A stretch of DNA of 64,000 bases from VXMT01 sp965204835 (GTDB lineage Bacteria > Chloroflexota > Dehalococcoidia > UBA2979): assembly GCA_965204835.1 (NCBI GenBank), contig OZ242017.1, forward strand, positions 1,984,001 to 2,048,000, in the 5' to 3' direction. This document shows positions 48,684-57,173 of the stretch, piece after piece. Position numbers and translations under genes: made by a program. How positions within the stretch are numbered: the first letter of the stretch is position 1; each line of letters opens with the position of its first letter. The notes under the pieces were generated by a model, which was not told the origin of the DNA, did no database searches, and saw nothing but the letters and a program-made list of their open reading frames with translations.

Positions 48684-49220
48684 TCAGGCCTGCTCGGCGT
48701 CGTCGGTCGGGATCTCGAGCGCCTCGCTGTGGCCGTTCGAGCCGGGGCAGAAGTGCTGCCCGTCACCCTCGAGCGGCTGCGCGCAGAGCGGGCAGCGCGG
48801 CCGTCCCGCGGAGACGACCTCGGTGATCTGCGCCACCAGGGCGCGCGCGTGGCCGCGGCCCACCTCCATGCGGAACGCCGGGGTGTTGCCCCGCGTCATC
48901 GCCTCCTCGTCGTCGGCGAGGATGAGCACGCGCTCGCCCTCGTTCTGGAAGTCCAGGCCCAGCCGCACGACGCGGAGATCGACGTCGGGCTGGTCGCCGA
49001 AGCCGCTCAGGTCGCCGCCCGAAGGCTGGGGCTCCTCGCGCCGTGGTGAGCGCTCCGCGAGCAGCCGGGAGATCGCGCGGCCGAGGGCGCTGAGCTGCTC
49101 CTTCTCCATCCACAGCGCGGCGCGGTTCGCGCCGGCGACGGCGCGGAGCCGGAACGTGCGCTGCCCCGGCGGCCCGATCGCCTCGGCGTCGACGGCGTCC
49201 ACGAGCCCGAAGTCGATCAT
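48684..49220 (-). CDS. DUF3090-family protein
   Basis: 178 residues. GPPGQRTFRLRAVAGANRAALWMEKEQLSALG at the start, FRMEVGRGHARALVAQ, and a C-terminal zinc-ribbon-like CPLCAQPLEGDGQHFCPGSNGH are the DUF3090 pattern, known mainly from Actinobacteria and Chloroflexota, often near a SCO1664-type kinase-like gene and a histidine phosphatase. No such neighbour here. Function unknown. A good promoter lies 43 nt upstream. Confidence 0.87.
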   Translation of the reverse strand: MIDFGLVDAVDAEAIGPPGQRTFRLRAVAGANRAALWMEKEQLSALGRAISRLLAERSPRREEPQPSGGDLSGFGDQPDVDLRVVRLGLDFQNEGERVLILADDEEAMTRGNTPAFRMEVGRGHARALVAQITEVVSAGRPRCPLCAQPLEGDGQHFCPGSNGHSEALEIPTDDAEQA

Positions 49221-49569
49221 CCGGCAGGCGGCCTCGCTGGTGCGTGGGTGGGTTGGTGACGGTCAGCGGAGCGTAGGCAGCCCACGATCGCGGGTCAACC
49301 GCGACGCGGAATCGAGCCGACGGGCCTGGGTGCATCGCGCCGACCGGCGCCGCCCACTCGCTCGATGACCACCACCACAACCGACGGTGGGCCGGTGCGG
49401 TCGCCGTGCACGGGGCTGACGCACTGCCCGACTGATCGGATCGAGCTTCGCCATCCGGCCTGGGATGACGTATCGTCGGGCCCAGAATGAGATGGGGTAT
49501 CCTCGCGCGTTCCGTTCCGCATCGAGGAGCGTGCGCGGCGGTCGCGATGATGAGAGGGCTTCAACGATC
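49221..49569. promoter_or_regulatory. 349-bp divergent intergenic region with a DUF3090 promoter
   Basis: No gene seen. Minus strand: TTGACC (49293-49298), 17-bp spacer, TACGCT (49270-49275), predicted leader of 43 nt to the DUF3090 gene. Plus strand: TATCCT at 49498-49503 lies 66 nt before the next gene and may be its -10. The rest shows no strong hairpin or repeat. Confidence 0.55.
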
Positions 49570-50262
49570 ATGACCGGCATGTTCAGAGGGGATGACCCGG
49601 CGGGAGCGCTGCGAGCGGGCCTGCTCCTGCTTGTGGTGCTCGGCGTGGGCGGCACCGCCGTGTCGCTCGCCTACGAGCGCCACTGGACGACCGGCTGGCA
49701 GTGGGCGCCGTGGATCACGCTGGGCGTCATCACCGTGGCCGCCGCGGCGCTCATCGTTCGCCCCACCGGGGTGACGGTCCGGATCGCACGAGCCGCGGCC
49801 GTCCTCGCCATCGTCGGCTCGGTGCTCGGCGTCTGGCAACACGTCGACGCGAATCTCGACCCGGCCCACGACCACGGCGACCACGCGGACACGGCCACGG
49901 CGAGTGCAGACGACGCGCAGGACGAGGAAGCCGCGAGCGAGGGCCACCACGGCGACGATGACGAAACCGCCGCATCCAGCGGCGACCACCACGGCAACGA
50001 CGACGAGACGACGGCGTCCGGCCACCACGGCAACGACGACGAGACGCCGGCGTCGGGCCACCACGGCAACGACGACGAGTCGGCCCCACCGTCGGACCGT
50101 CCCGCCGCCGAGGAGGTCGCGGAGTCGAGCGAGGCGAGCATGGCCGACGTGCTGACCGGCTCCGCCGGCACGGTGCCGGTCCCGGCCGCGCTGGCGATCG
50201 CCCCGGTCGGCCTGGCGCTGGCCCTCGCGACGATCGGGCTCGGCGGCAGGCGACCCACTTAG
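49570..50262 (+). CDS. Membrane protein with His/Asp/Glu-rich tandem repeats
   Basis: 230 residues. Three membrane helices near 14-35, 43-63 and 68-92, a hydrophilic loop of about 100 residues rich in His, Asp, Glu, Asn, and a fourth hydrophobic segment near the C-terminus (ALAIAPVGLALALATIGLG). The loop contains 12-residue repeats of the type GHHGNDDETPAS plus degenerate flanking copies (DHGDHADT, GHHGDDDE). Likely a metal-binding extracytoplasmic loop. Function unknown. ATG 49570 chosen; the frame continues upstream without a better start. Confidence 0.72.
   Translation: MTGMFRGDDPAGALRAGLLLLVVLGVGGTAVSLAYERHWTTGWQWAPWITLGVITVAAAALIVRPTGVTVRIARAAAVLAIVGSVLGVWQHVDANLDPAHDHGDHADTATASADDAQDEEAASEGHHGDDDETAASSGDHHGNDDETTASGHHGNDDETPASGHHGNDDESAPPSDRPAAEEVAESSEASMADVLTGSAGTVPVPAALAIAPVGLALALATIGLGGRRPT
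49981..50085 (+). repeat. In-frame 36-bp tandem repeat in the His/Asp-rich protein
   Basis: Three near-identical units starting at 49981 (39 bp), 50020 and 50056 encode (D)HHGNDDE plus T/S-rich ends. Nearly unchanged third positions suggest recent expansion. Confidence 0.85.
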
Positions 50263-50367
50263 CCGCCATAGCGGGTGTTCGTCGCCGGTGGCGGACTGTC
50301 GGCCACGACGCCCGCCGCTACCACGGGCCTGCACCACGGCGCCGCTCCCTGTGTCCCGAGCCTCCCC

Positions 50368-50373
50368 TACCAT
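50368..50373 (+). promoter_or_regulatory. Possible -10 box of murB, predicting a leaderless mRNA
   Basis: TACCAT ending 6 nt before the murB ATG at 50380; no ribosome site is present. Confidence 0.45.
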
Positions 50374-50379
50374 GTACCC

Positions 50380-51333
50380 ATGACCGCACCCCCGCCCGAG
50401 GGCATCGAGGTGCATGAGGACGTGCCGCTCGCGCGGCACACGTACCTGCGCATCGGCGGGCCCGCCCGCTACCTCGCCATCCCCGACAGCATCGACCAGC
50501 TACAGCAGCTGTTTGGGTGGGCGCGCGAGGAGTCGCTGTCGGTGCGCGTGCTCGGGGGAGGCTCCAACCTGCTCGTCGCCGACGAGGGCATCGACGCGCT
50601 AGTCGTCTCGCTGCGACGGGCGGCGGGGTCGTTCACGTTCATCGGCGAGCGCGTCGTCGCGGGGGCGGCCGTGATGCTGCCCGCGCTGAGCCGCGCCGCC
50701 GCCGAGCGTGGCCTCGGCGGCCTCGAGTTCGCGATCGGCATCCCCGGCGCGGTCGGCGGCGCACTGAACAGCAACGCCGGCATCGGCGACGGCCGCTCGA
50801 TCGGCCTGCTCGTCGAGGAGGTCGAGGTCCTCGGCGGGCGTGGGCGCGTGACGATCCCGCGCAGCGAGCTGTTCTTCGGCTACCGCCGCTCCTCGCTGCG
50901 CGGCGCGGGCGTGATGGTGCTCGGCGCGACGCTGCGGCTGCGCGAGCGCCCCCGCGAGGAGATCGAGGCCGAGCTGCGCACGCTCCTCGAACACCGCCAG
51001 GCCACGCAGCCGACCGCCGGACCGAACGCCGGCTCGATCTTCCGCAACCCCGAGGGCGACTACGCCGGGCGGCTCATCGAGGAGGCGGGGTGCAAGGGGC
51101 TCACAGCCGGCGCTGCGCGCGTGAGCGAGCTGCACGCCAACTTCTTCGTCCACGACGGCGACGCGAAGGCGGCCGAGATAGTCGAACTCATGACGGAGGT
51201 GCAGCGCCGCGTCCTCGACGCCTCGGGCGTGCGCCTCCAGCCGGAGATCGAGTGGTGGGGCGACGGCCCGCCGCCCGAGGTCTTCACCGAGCCGATGGCG
51301 GCCGAGGACCGCGACAGCCGCACGATCCTGTAG
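50380..51333 (+). CDS. murB: UDP-N-acetylenolpyruvoylglucosamine reductase MurB
   Basis: 317 residues, FAD-linked fold. LARHTYLRIGGPARYL, VRVLGGGSNLLVADEG, GLEFAIGIPGAVGGALNSNAG, FGYRRSSLR (catalytic Arg region), NAGSIFRNPEGD, ARVSELHANFFVH with the catalytic Ser, and LQPEIEWWG with the catalytic Glu. It makes UDP-MurNAc for peptidoglycan. Here it is alone rather than in a dcw cluster. TACCAT 6 nt upstream, no ribosome site. Confidence 0.96.
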   Translation: MTAPPPEGIEVHEDVPLARHTYLRIGGPARYLAIPDSIDQLQQLFGWAREESLSVRVLGGGSNLLVADEGIDALVVSLRRAAGSFTFIGERVVAGAAVMLPALSRAAAERGLGGLEFAIGIPGAVGGALNSNAGIGDGRSIGLLVEEVEVLGGRGRVTIPRSELFFGYRRSSLRGAGVMVLGATLRLRERPREEIEAELRTLLEHRQATQPTAGPNAGSIFRNPEGDYAGRLIEEAGCKGLTAGAARVSELHANFFVHDGDAKAAEIVELMTEVQRRVLDASGVRLQPEIEWWGDGPPPEVFTEPMAAEDRDSRTIL

Positions 51334-51335
51334 TG

Positions 51336-51352
51336 GCTCGCCCGCGGCGAGC
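51336..51352. terminator. Bidirectional hairpin between murB and the DinB-like gene
   Basis: GCTCGCC and GGCGAGC pair perfectly around CGC. It sits 3 bp after murB and touches the convergent stop codon. No U-tract. Confidence 0.5.
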
Positions 51353-51831
51353 TACCAGGCCCAGGCGTCGTTGTCCTGCGCGAGCGCGCGCAGGTGGTTG
51401 ATCTCGCCCGTGTGGTAGACCGCGTGGCGGACGAGCTGGTCGAGCATCTCCTCGGCCTTCGCGCTGCGGCCGAACGGCATGCCGATATCGGCGTCGAGGG
51501 CGGCGTCGTCGAGGGCCGCGACGGCGTCGCGGAACGGGGTGTGCCCCGCCCGCAGCCACGCGATGGCGCCCTCGCGCGTGTCCAGCGAGCCCTCGCCCTG
51601 CACGTTGGGGTCGTCGAAGCCGAGCGTGCCGTCGCCGAAGGCGGCGTTGTGGTACATCAGCGTCGCGCCGCCGATGTGCTGGACGAGGCCGCGGATCGAA
51701 CGCGCACCGTTCGGGGGCAGCCACTCCCAGTCCTCGTCGCGGACGCTGGCGAGGTTCTCGATCACCGACGCCATGTCGCCCTCGAACGCGGCGTCGAGGC
51801 GCGCCGCCCACTGCTCGGACATACTGCCCAT
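51352..51831 (-). CDS. DinB-superfamily protein
   Basis: 159 residues. GARSIRGLVQHIGGATLMYH and RHAVYHTGEINHLRAL give the His ligands of the DinB metal site. The ATG at 51831 is 1 nt after the upstream esterase stop (TGA-G-ATG), so the two are coupled; the in-frame ATG at 51822 is an alternative. Third DinB-like gene in the window, not closely similar to the others. Function unknown. Confidence 0.82.
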   Translation of the reverse strand: MGSMSEQWAARLDAAFEGDMASVIENLASVRDEDWEWLPPNGARSIRGLVQHIGGATLMYHNAAFGDGTLGFDDPNVQGEGSLDTREGAIAWLRAGHTPFRDAVAALDDAALDADIGMPFGRSAKAEEMLDQLVRHAVYHTGEINHLRALAQDNDAWAW

Positions 51832-51832
51832 C

Positions 51833-52792
51833 TCAGCCCCCGCTTCCCGCGAGCTGGAACGCCCGCGTCATGTTGCGCGCGATGTCGGCGATGGCCGGCT
51901 CGGCGTCGTCGATGATCCCGAGGCTCATGACGTAGTCGTGGATGTGCCCCTCGGCCACCACGAGCTTGACGTCTACCCCCGCGGCCTCCAGCGCCTCGGC
52001 GTAAGCGACCGCCTCGTCGGCCAGCGGGTCGTACTCCGCGGCGATGACGTGCGCGGGCGGCAGGCCGCCCAGGTCGTCGGCGCGCATCGGCGCGACGCGC
52101 GGGTCGGTGCGGTCGCCGTCGGGGCCCATGTACTGCGCCCAGAACCACTCCATCATCTCCGTGCTCAGCAGGTAGCCCTCGCTGTTCCAGACGTACGAGG
52201 GCCGCGAGAAGTCGGAGTCCGTCACCGGGCACACCAGGAGCTGGAACGCCAGGTCCGGCCCGCCGTCGCGCGCGAGCTGCGAGACGACGGCCGCGAGGTT
52301 CCCGCCCGCGCTGTCGCCGCCGACGGCGATGCGCGACGGGTCCGCTCCCACCTCGGCGGCGTGCCCGGCCACCCAGCGCGTCGCCGCCAGGCAGTCGTCG
52401 ACAGCCGCGGGGAAGCGATGCTCCGGCGCAAGCCGGTAGTCGACCGAGACGATCACACAGCCGGCGACGTTGGCGAGGAGGCGCAGCGCGTGGATGCCGC
52501 CGTCGAGCCCGCCGAGCACCCAGCCGCCGCCGTGGAACCACACGAGGACGGGATAAGGGCCGTCCGTGCCCGGCGTGAAGACGCGCACCGGGATCTCACC
52601 GGCAGGGCCGGGGATCGTGCGGTCCGTCTCGCTGTGTACGGGCGGGCTGAACGGCAGCTCGCGCGCCTGCTTCGCCAGATCCCGGCCCTGCTGTCGCCAC
52701 GTCGCCGCGTCGCGCTCTTCGAGCGGCGGGAGCAGCGCGTTGGCCGCCTCAGCGACTTCGAGGAATGCCTGAGCCTGGGGGTGGAGCGGCAT
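51833..52792 (-). CDS. Alpha/beta hydrolase, HSL-type esterase
   Basis: 319 residues from ATG 52792. Oxyanion motif FHGGGWVLGG, nucleophile elbow GGDSAGGNLAA, Asp in EYDPLADEA and His in AEGHIHDYV complete the hormone-sensitive-lipase catalytic set; VDYRLAPEHRFPAAVDD is typical. It hydrolyses small carboxyl esters. No signal peptide, so cytoplasmic. The open frame upstream of 52792 is not conserved. Confidence 0.92.
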   Translation of the reverse strand: MPLHPQAQAFLEVAEAANALLPPLEERDAATWRQQGRDLAKQARELPFSPPVHSETDRTIPGPAGEIPVRVFTPGTDGPYPVLVWFHGGGWVLGGLDGGIHALRLLANVAGCVIVSVDYRLAPEHRFPAAVDDCLAATRWVAGHAAEVGADPSRIAVGGDSAGGNLAAVVSQLARDGGPDLAFQLLVCPVTDSDFSRPSYVWNSEGYLLSTEMMEWFWAQYMGPDGDRTDPRVAPMRADDLGGLPPAHVIAAEYDPLADEAVAYAEALEAAGVDVKLVVAEGHIHDYVMSLGIIDDAEPAIADIARNMTRAFQLAGSGG

Positions 52793-52877
52793 CGCGTCGT
52801 CCTTTCGGCGCGCCCGCCTCGCGCGGGCCGGGCCGCAGTCTACATCGCGCCCGCGCAACGGCCCCGGTGTGCGATGG

Positions 52878-54311
52878 CTACCCCGAGGACGCCTCGGTCG
52901 CCTCGCCCTCACGCACGTCGTCGTACAGCGCGTAGCGGCGGAACGAGAACCAGCCGATGAGGAGCAGCACGCCTCCCACGGGGCCGACGAGGCGGATGCC
53001 CAGGGAGTCCTCGGCGCTGTCGCCCGCCAGCAGCACCAGCGCGAAGATCAGCGGGGCGAACGCCGAGGCGCTCTTCTCCAGCAGGTTCTGGGTGCCGTAG
53101 AACATCCCCTCGCGCCGCGTCGAGGTGCGCTCCGCGTCGTGGTCGACGATGTCGGCGATGAGGATGTTGGGGAGCATGAACACCCCGGCCATCGGGAACG
53201 CGGCGAACAGCACCGTCGCGGCGGTCTGCACGAGCTTCGGGATGCCCGGCACGAAGCCGACGAAGTACAGCAGGAACAACGTCGCGGCGCCCCACAGCAT
53301 CGAGACGCGGAACGCCTGCGCCTTCCCCGCGCGGCGCGCCAGCGGCGCGAAGATGAGGATCCCCGCCAGCACCCCGAGGATGATCAGCGCCGTCATCGCC
53401 GACGTGAACGCACCCTCGTCCTCGGAGCCGCTGAACCCGAACGCCTCGACGTCTCCGAGCACCGCGGCGACGTAGAACGGGATCCACGCGGTGATCATGA
53501 TCTGGGCGATGCGGAAGAAGATGAAGCTCGGCAGGAACGCGATGAAGTGCTCGTTCGACAGCGTCTCGCGCACCGACCGCACGAGGCCCGGCGTCGAGGG
53601 CTCATCGTCCGTGCGGGCGTAGTCCCAGCACCCGGCGAGCGACGCGTACCGGCCCGCGAACCCGATGACGGCGAGGATCGCCGCCATCCCCGCGAACCCG
53701 ACGAGGTCGATGAGCACCCCGCTGATCGCGAGACCGATGAACGCCCCGAGGATGCCGAACACGAGCTGCATCGACGCCACCGAGACGCGGTCCTCGTGGC
53801 TCTTCGCGATGTGTGGCATGAGCGCCTCGAGCGGGGCGCCGGCCAGGTTGCTCGCGAGCCAGTAGCCCTCGAGCACCACGATCAGCCAGAGCAGGTTGGC
53901 GACCGTGCCGTCGCCGAACGGCGGGATGAAGAGCAGGAAGAACGTGAACGCCCACCACGGCGTGGCCAGCACGACGTACGGGATACGCCGCCCCCACCGC
54001 GACTTCGTGCGGTCCGTCAGGTAGCCGATGATCGGGTCGTCGAAGGCCTCGATGATCCCCGCGATGGTCAGCGTCAGGCCGAGCAGCACCCGCGGCGCGA
54101 GCTCGTCCGGGAGCGCGAACAGCCCGAGGTCGAGGTCGGGCAGGCCGAGCGAGGGGATGAACGTCGGCGCGTCCTCGTCGGCGGGCGGGGTGTAGAAGAA
54201 GATGAGCCACAGCGCGAACGCCTGCGCGACGACCTGGCCCGGCAGGTTGCCCGCCGAGTAGGCGAGCTTGACCCGGAACGGTCGCCACGTACTTGCTGCG
54301 TCGCTCGCCAC
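52878..54311 (-). CDS. MFS transporter, GPH (glycoside-pentoside-hexuronide) type
   Basis: 477 residues, about twelve membrane helices. Starts KLAYSAGNLPGQVVAQAFALW; EAFDDPIIGYLTDRTKSRWGRRIPYV is the diagnostic loop between helices 2 and 3 of the GPH family, and PNILIADIVDHDAERTSTRREGMFYG matches the second-half motif. Imports sugars or, in sterol/lipid-degrading lineages, unrelated solutes with a cation. An Asp/Pro-rich insertion sits after helix 1. GTG start with GGAGGG. Substrate unknown. Confidence 0.88.
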   Translation of the reverse strand: MASDAASTWRPFRVKLAYSAGNLPGQVVAQAFALWLIFFYTPPADEDAPTFIPSLGLPDLDLGLFALPDELAPRVLLGLTLTIAGIIEAFDDPIIGYLTDRTKSRWGRRIPYVVLATPWWAFTFFLLFIPPFGDGTVANLLWLIVVLEGYWLASNLAGAPLEALMPHIAKSHEDRVSVASMQLVFGILGAFIGLAISGVLIDLVGFAGMAAILAVIGFAGRYASLAGCWDYARTDDEPSTPGLVRSVRETLSNEHFIAFLPSFIFFRIAQIMITAWIPFYVAAVLGDVEAFGFSGSEDEGAFTSAMTALIILGVLAGILIFAPLARRAGKAQAFRVSMLWGAATLFLLYFVGFVPGIPKLVQTAATVLFAAFPMAGVFMLPNILIADIVDHDAERTSTRREGMFYGTQNLLEKSASAFAPLIFALVLLAGDSAEDSLGIRLVGPVGGVLLLIGWFSFRRYALYDDVREGEATEASSG

Positions 54312-54362
54312 GGGACCCTCCGACGCGCCCGCCAGTGGTGGGCCGATGCTACGGCAGATCGG

Positions 54363-55115
54363 TCACTCGCTGCCGTAGACCCCTCGCAGATCCGGTGGCA
54401 GCAGCGCGGCGATCGCGCCCATCACCGCCGCCGCGCCCTCCTCGTCGCCCGTGCGGTCGAGGGTGAACGGCTCGCCGACGCGCGCGACGAGCCGCGCCCC
54501 GTCGTCCTCGAAGAACGCGACGGGGACGATCGGCACGGAGCCAGCGGACAGCCACGCGAGCGCGGCGCCCGACCCCGGCCACGCGGCCGCGAGTTCCGGG
54601 CCCGACCCGCTGGCCGCCTCGGGCGTAACGCCCACTACGCGGCCGTCGCGCAGCGCGCGGCGCGCCTCGCGCAGCACGAGCGCGCGCGGCGACGCGTCGC
54701 CGTCCGGCTTCGCCACGAGCAGGTAGTCGTACGCCCACGCGATGCGGTCGAGGAGCCACGCCATGATCGCGTCGGGCCAGCGGACGACGGCGCGGAAGCC
54801 CTCGAAGCGGTCGGTCATCAGCCAGCGCATCGGCGGGTCGCCGCGGCGCCGCCACACGGCCGCCGTGACCAGCGCGACGCCCCACCACACGCGCAGCCCC
54901 GGCCGCTCGTAGTGGTTCATCGCCAGCACGCACGGCCCGCTGGGGGGCAGCCGCTCGATGCCCTCGACGCGCAGGCGCGGCGCGCCGGAGAGCATGTCGA
55001 GGGCGTCGACGCCTGGGTGGCGGCGACGACGCAGCACGAGCACGGTCCACAGGAAGCGCACGAAGAACCCGGCCGGGAACCGGTAGGTCGGCAGCAGCAC
55101 GGCGGGCGGCGTCAT
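54363..55115 (-). CDS. PlsC-like 1-acyl-glycerol-phosphate acyltransferase family protein
   Basis: 250 residues from ATG 55115. VLAMNHYERPGLRVWW stands where the NHX4D acyltransferase motif is expected; the Asp position is not obvious (NHYERPG), and GVTPEAASGSGP stands for the usual FPEGTRS block. So the fold fits but the catalytic dyad is altered. A lipid acyltransferase role is possible, an inactive or divergent homologue equally so. No signal peptide; hydrophobic N-terminal stretch may attach to the membrane. Confidence 0.6.
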   Translation of the reverse strand: MTPPAVLLPTYRFPAGFFVRFLWTVLVLRRRRHPGVDALDMLSGAPRLRVEGIERLPPSGPCVLAMNHYERPGLRVWWGVALVTAAVWRRRGDPPMRWLMTDRFEGFRAVVRWPDAIMAWLLDRIAWAYDYLLVAKPDGDASPRALVLREARRALRDGRVVGVTPEAASGSGPELAAAWPGSGAALAWLSAGSVPIVPVAFFEDDGARLVARVGEPFTLDRTGDEEGAAAVMGAIAALLPPDLRGVYGSE

Positions 55116-55225
55116 GCGCGCATCTTGCCGCACCGCCGCGCCCCCGAGCGACCGCCACGCGCCCCCCGATGCGTCTGCCCGGCCGCGCGCGATGCTGCTA
55201 CGGTGACCCCGGAGGGCGACGCCGC

Positions 55226-55789
55226 ATGAAGATCTACACGCGCACCGGCGACGAGGGCGAGACGGGGCTCTTCGGCGGCCCGCGCGTCCGCAAGGACGCG
55301 ATGCGCGTCGAGGCCTACGGCGCCGTCGACGAGCTCAACGCCGTGCTCGGCACGGCTGTCGCCGCGCTCGCGGACGCGGACCTGCGCACGATGCTGCTCG
55401 ATGTGCAGTCGACGCTCTTCGACCTCGGCGGCGAGCTCGCGACGCCCGGTGTGCGCGAACGCGCGGCCGCTGGACAGCTCGCCCCGCAGGTGCCCGTGGA
55501 GGCGATCGAGCGGCTCGAGGGCTGGATCGACGCGCTCGAGGAGGAGCTGGAGCCGCTGACGCAGTTCATCCTGCCCGGTGGCGCGCCCGCCGCGGCCTCG
55601 CTGCACCTCGCGCGCACGGTCTGCAGGCGCGCCGAGCGGCGCGCCGTCACCCTCGCGGCCACCGAGGAGGTCTCGGCGGAGGCGCTGCGCTACCTCAACC
55701 GGCTGTCGGACTTCCTGTTCGTGGCGGCGCGCGCGGTCAACGCCCGCGCGGGCGTCGAGGAGCCGCGCTGGACGGCTCGGCAGACGTGA
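55226..55789 (+). CDS. Cob(I)alamin adenosyltransferase, PduO/MMAB type
   Basis: 187 residues. IYTRTGDEGETGLFGGPRVRKD is the ATP-binding N-terminal motif; VEAYGAVDELNAVLG, FILPGGAPAAASLHLARTVCRRAERR and YLNRLSDFLFVAAR complete the PduO signature. It makes adenosylcobalamin, the cofactor of the methylmalonyl-CoA mutase encoded at 27804-31303. GGAGGG before the ATG. Confidence 0.95.
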   Translation: MKIYTRTGDEGETGLFGGPRVRKDAMRVEAYGAVDELNAVLGTAVAALADADLRTMLLDVQSTLFDLGGELATPGVRERAAAGQLAPQVPVEAIERLEGWIDALEEELEPLTQFILPGGAPAAASLHLARTVCRRAERRAVTLAATEEVSAEALRYLNRLSDFLFVAARAVNARAGVEEPRWTARQT

Positions 55790-55814
55790 CGGGCTTGGCG
55801 GCGCCGCGGCCGGG

Positions 55815-56882
55815 CTACGCCGGGGCGGTGGCGGGCTCGCGGGCCAGGGCCGCTGCCTCCTGGAGCAACTCGACGGTCTCTTCCCACCCGATGCAGGCGT
55901 CGGTGATCGACACGCCGTAGCGAAGCTCGCTCGGGTCGTCGCCGAGCGACTGCTTGCCCTCGAACAGGTGGCTCTCGATCATCACGCCGATGATCCCCGT
56001 GTTGCCCGCGGTGCGCTGCGCCAGCACGTCGCGGAACGCGATCGACTGCCGCGTGTGGTCCTTCGCCGAGTTGGCGTGGCTGCAGTCGACCAGCACCTGG
56101 GGCCGCAGCCCGCCGGCCTCGAGGCGCTCGTAGACGTCGCTGACATGGCTGGCGGCGTAGTTGGGTCCGGCGTTGCCGCCGCGCAACACGATGTGGCCGT
56201 GCGGGTTCCCGTTCGTCAGCACCGTGCACGTGCGGCCATCGCCGTCGATGCCCAGGAAGGCGTGCGGCTCGCGCGAGGAGAGCATCGCGTCGACCGCAAC
56301 CTGGCTGTTGCCGTCGGTGCTGTTCTTGAAGCCGACCGGCATCGAGAGCCCACTCGCCATCTGGCGGTGCGTCTGGCTCTCGGTCGTGCGCGCGCCGACA
56401 GCGGTCCATGAGATCAGGTCGGCGAGGTACTGCGGGGTGATGGGGTCGAGGAACTCGGTCGCCGTCGGCAGCCCCATCCCGGCGATGGTGATGAGGAGCT
56501 GGCGGGCGCGGCGCAGGCCGCCCGGGATGTCGAACGAGCCGTCGAGGTCGGGGTCGTAGATCATGCCCTTCCAGCCGACGGTCGTGCGCGGCTTCTCGAA
56601 GTAGACGCGCATCACGATGCAGACGCGGTCACCGAGCTCCTCGTTGAGCGCCACGAGGCGCTCGGCGTACTCGAGCCCGGCCTGTTCGTCGTGGATGGAG
56701 CATGGGCCGGTGACGATGAGCAGCCGCTGGTCACGGCCCTCGAGGATGTCCTGGACGGCCTGGCGCCCGCTGAGCACGGAAGCCTTGACCTTGTCGGACA
56801 GCGGCAACTCGGCGACGAGTTCGCGGGGCGTGGGTAGCGGTACGGTGTTTCGCACGCGGATGTCGGCAATCTGTTGGGCCAT
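55815..56882 (-). CDS. 3-deoxy-7-phosphoheptulonate synthase, class I (AroG-type)
   Basis: 355 residues from ATG 56882. TGPCSIHD, MRVYFEKPRTTVGWKG, GARTTESQTHRQMASGLS, GFKNSTDGN, VLRGGNAGPNY and DCSHANSAKDH are the type I-alpha DAHP synthase motifs for PEP, erythrose-4-phosphate and metal. First step of aromatic amino acid synthesis. The N-terminal 40 residues resemble the feedback-binding arm of AroF/G/H; which amino acid inhibits it is not told. Confidence 0.96.
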   Translation of the reverse strand: MAQQIADIRVRNTVPLPTPRELVAELPLSDKVKASVLSGRQAVQDILEGRDQRLLIVTGPCSIHDEQAGLEYAERLVALNEELGDRVCIVMRVYFEKPRTTVGWKGMIYDPDLDGSFDIPGGLRRARQLLITIAGMGLPTATEFLDPITPQYLADLISWTAVGARTTESQTHRQMASGLSMPVGFKNSTDGNSQVAVDAMLSSREPHAFLGIDGDGRTCTVLTNGNPHGHIVLRGGNAGPNYAASHVSDVYERLEAGGLRPQVLVDCSHANSAKDHTRQSIAFRDVLAQRTAGNTGIIGVMIESHLFEGKQSLGDDPSELRYGVSITDACIGWEETVELLQEAAALAREPATAPA

Positions 56883-57032
56883 GTCAACGCTCCACCGGTC
56901 TGCGACGGCGTTCCCCCGCCGTAACGCTCGACAGCGCGGCATGGCGTGTTGTGGCCATGGCGAAGGCCTGGCGGCGGCCGCGCTGGGTCCGGCACGGGGC
57001 CGGAGCGAGGGGAGCCGTCCAACCGCGCCGCG

Positions 57033-57061
57033 ATCGTAGCATTATGGTTCGCTACCCGGAA
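57033..57061 (-). promoter_or_regulatory. Possible promoter of the DAHP synthase gene
   Basis: Minus strand: TTCCGG (57056-57061), 17-bp spacer, TACGAT (57033-57038). It predicts a leader of about 145 nt. Modest match. Confidence 0.35.
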
Positions 57062-57173
57062 CAGCACCGGCGCCCCGGCGGATGCAACGCCGCATCCGCC
57101 CACCGCGGGGGGCGCGCCATGTCGGGTCGGCCCCTGTGCAGGTGCGCTATTGCGAATGTAAAGTAGCGAGCCG

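Noticed and set aside
49981..50085. CRISPR-like short tandem repeats
   Set aside because: Units are contiguous, 36 bp, in frame and encode His/Asp repeats; there are no spacers and no cas genes.
52869..55229. Open frame of 786 codons on the plus strand
   Set aside because: Antisense to the GPH transporter and acyltransferase, extremely rich in Arg/Glu/His/Asp without structure, a codon shadow.
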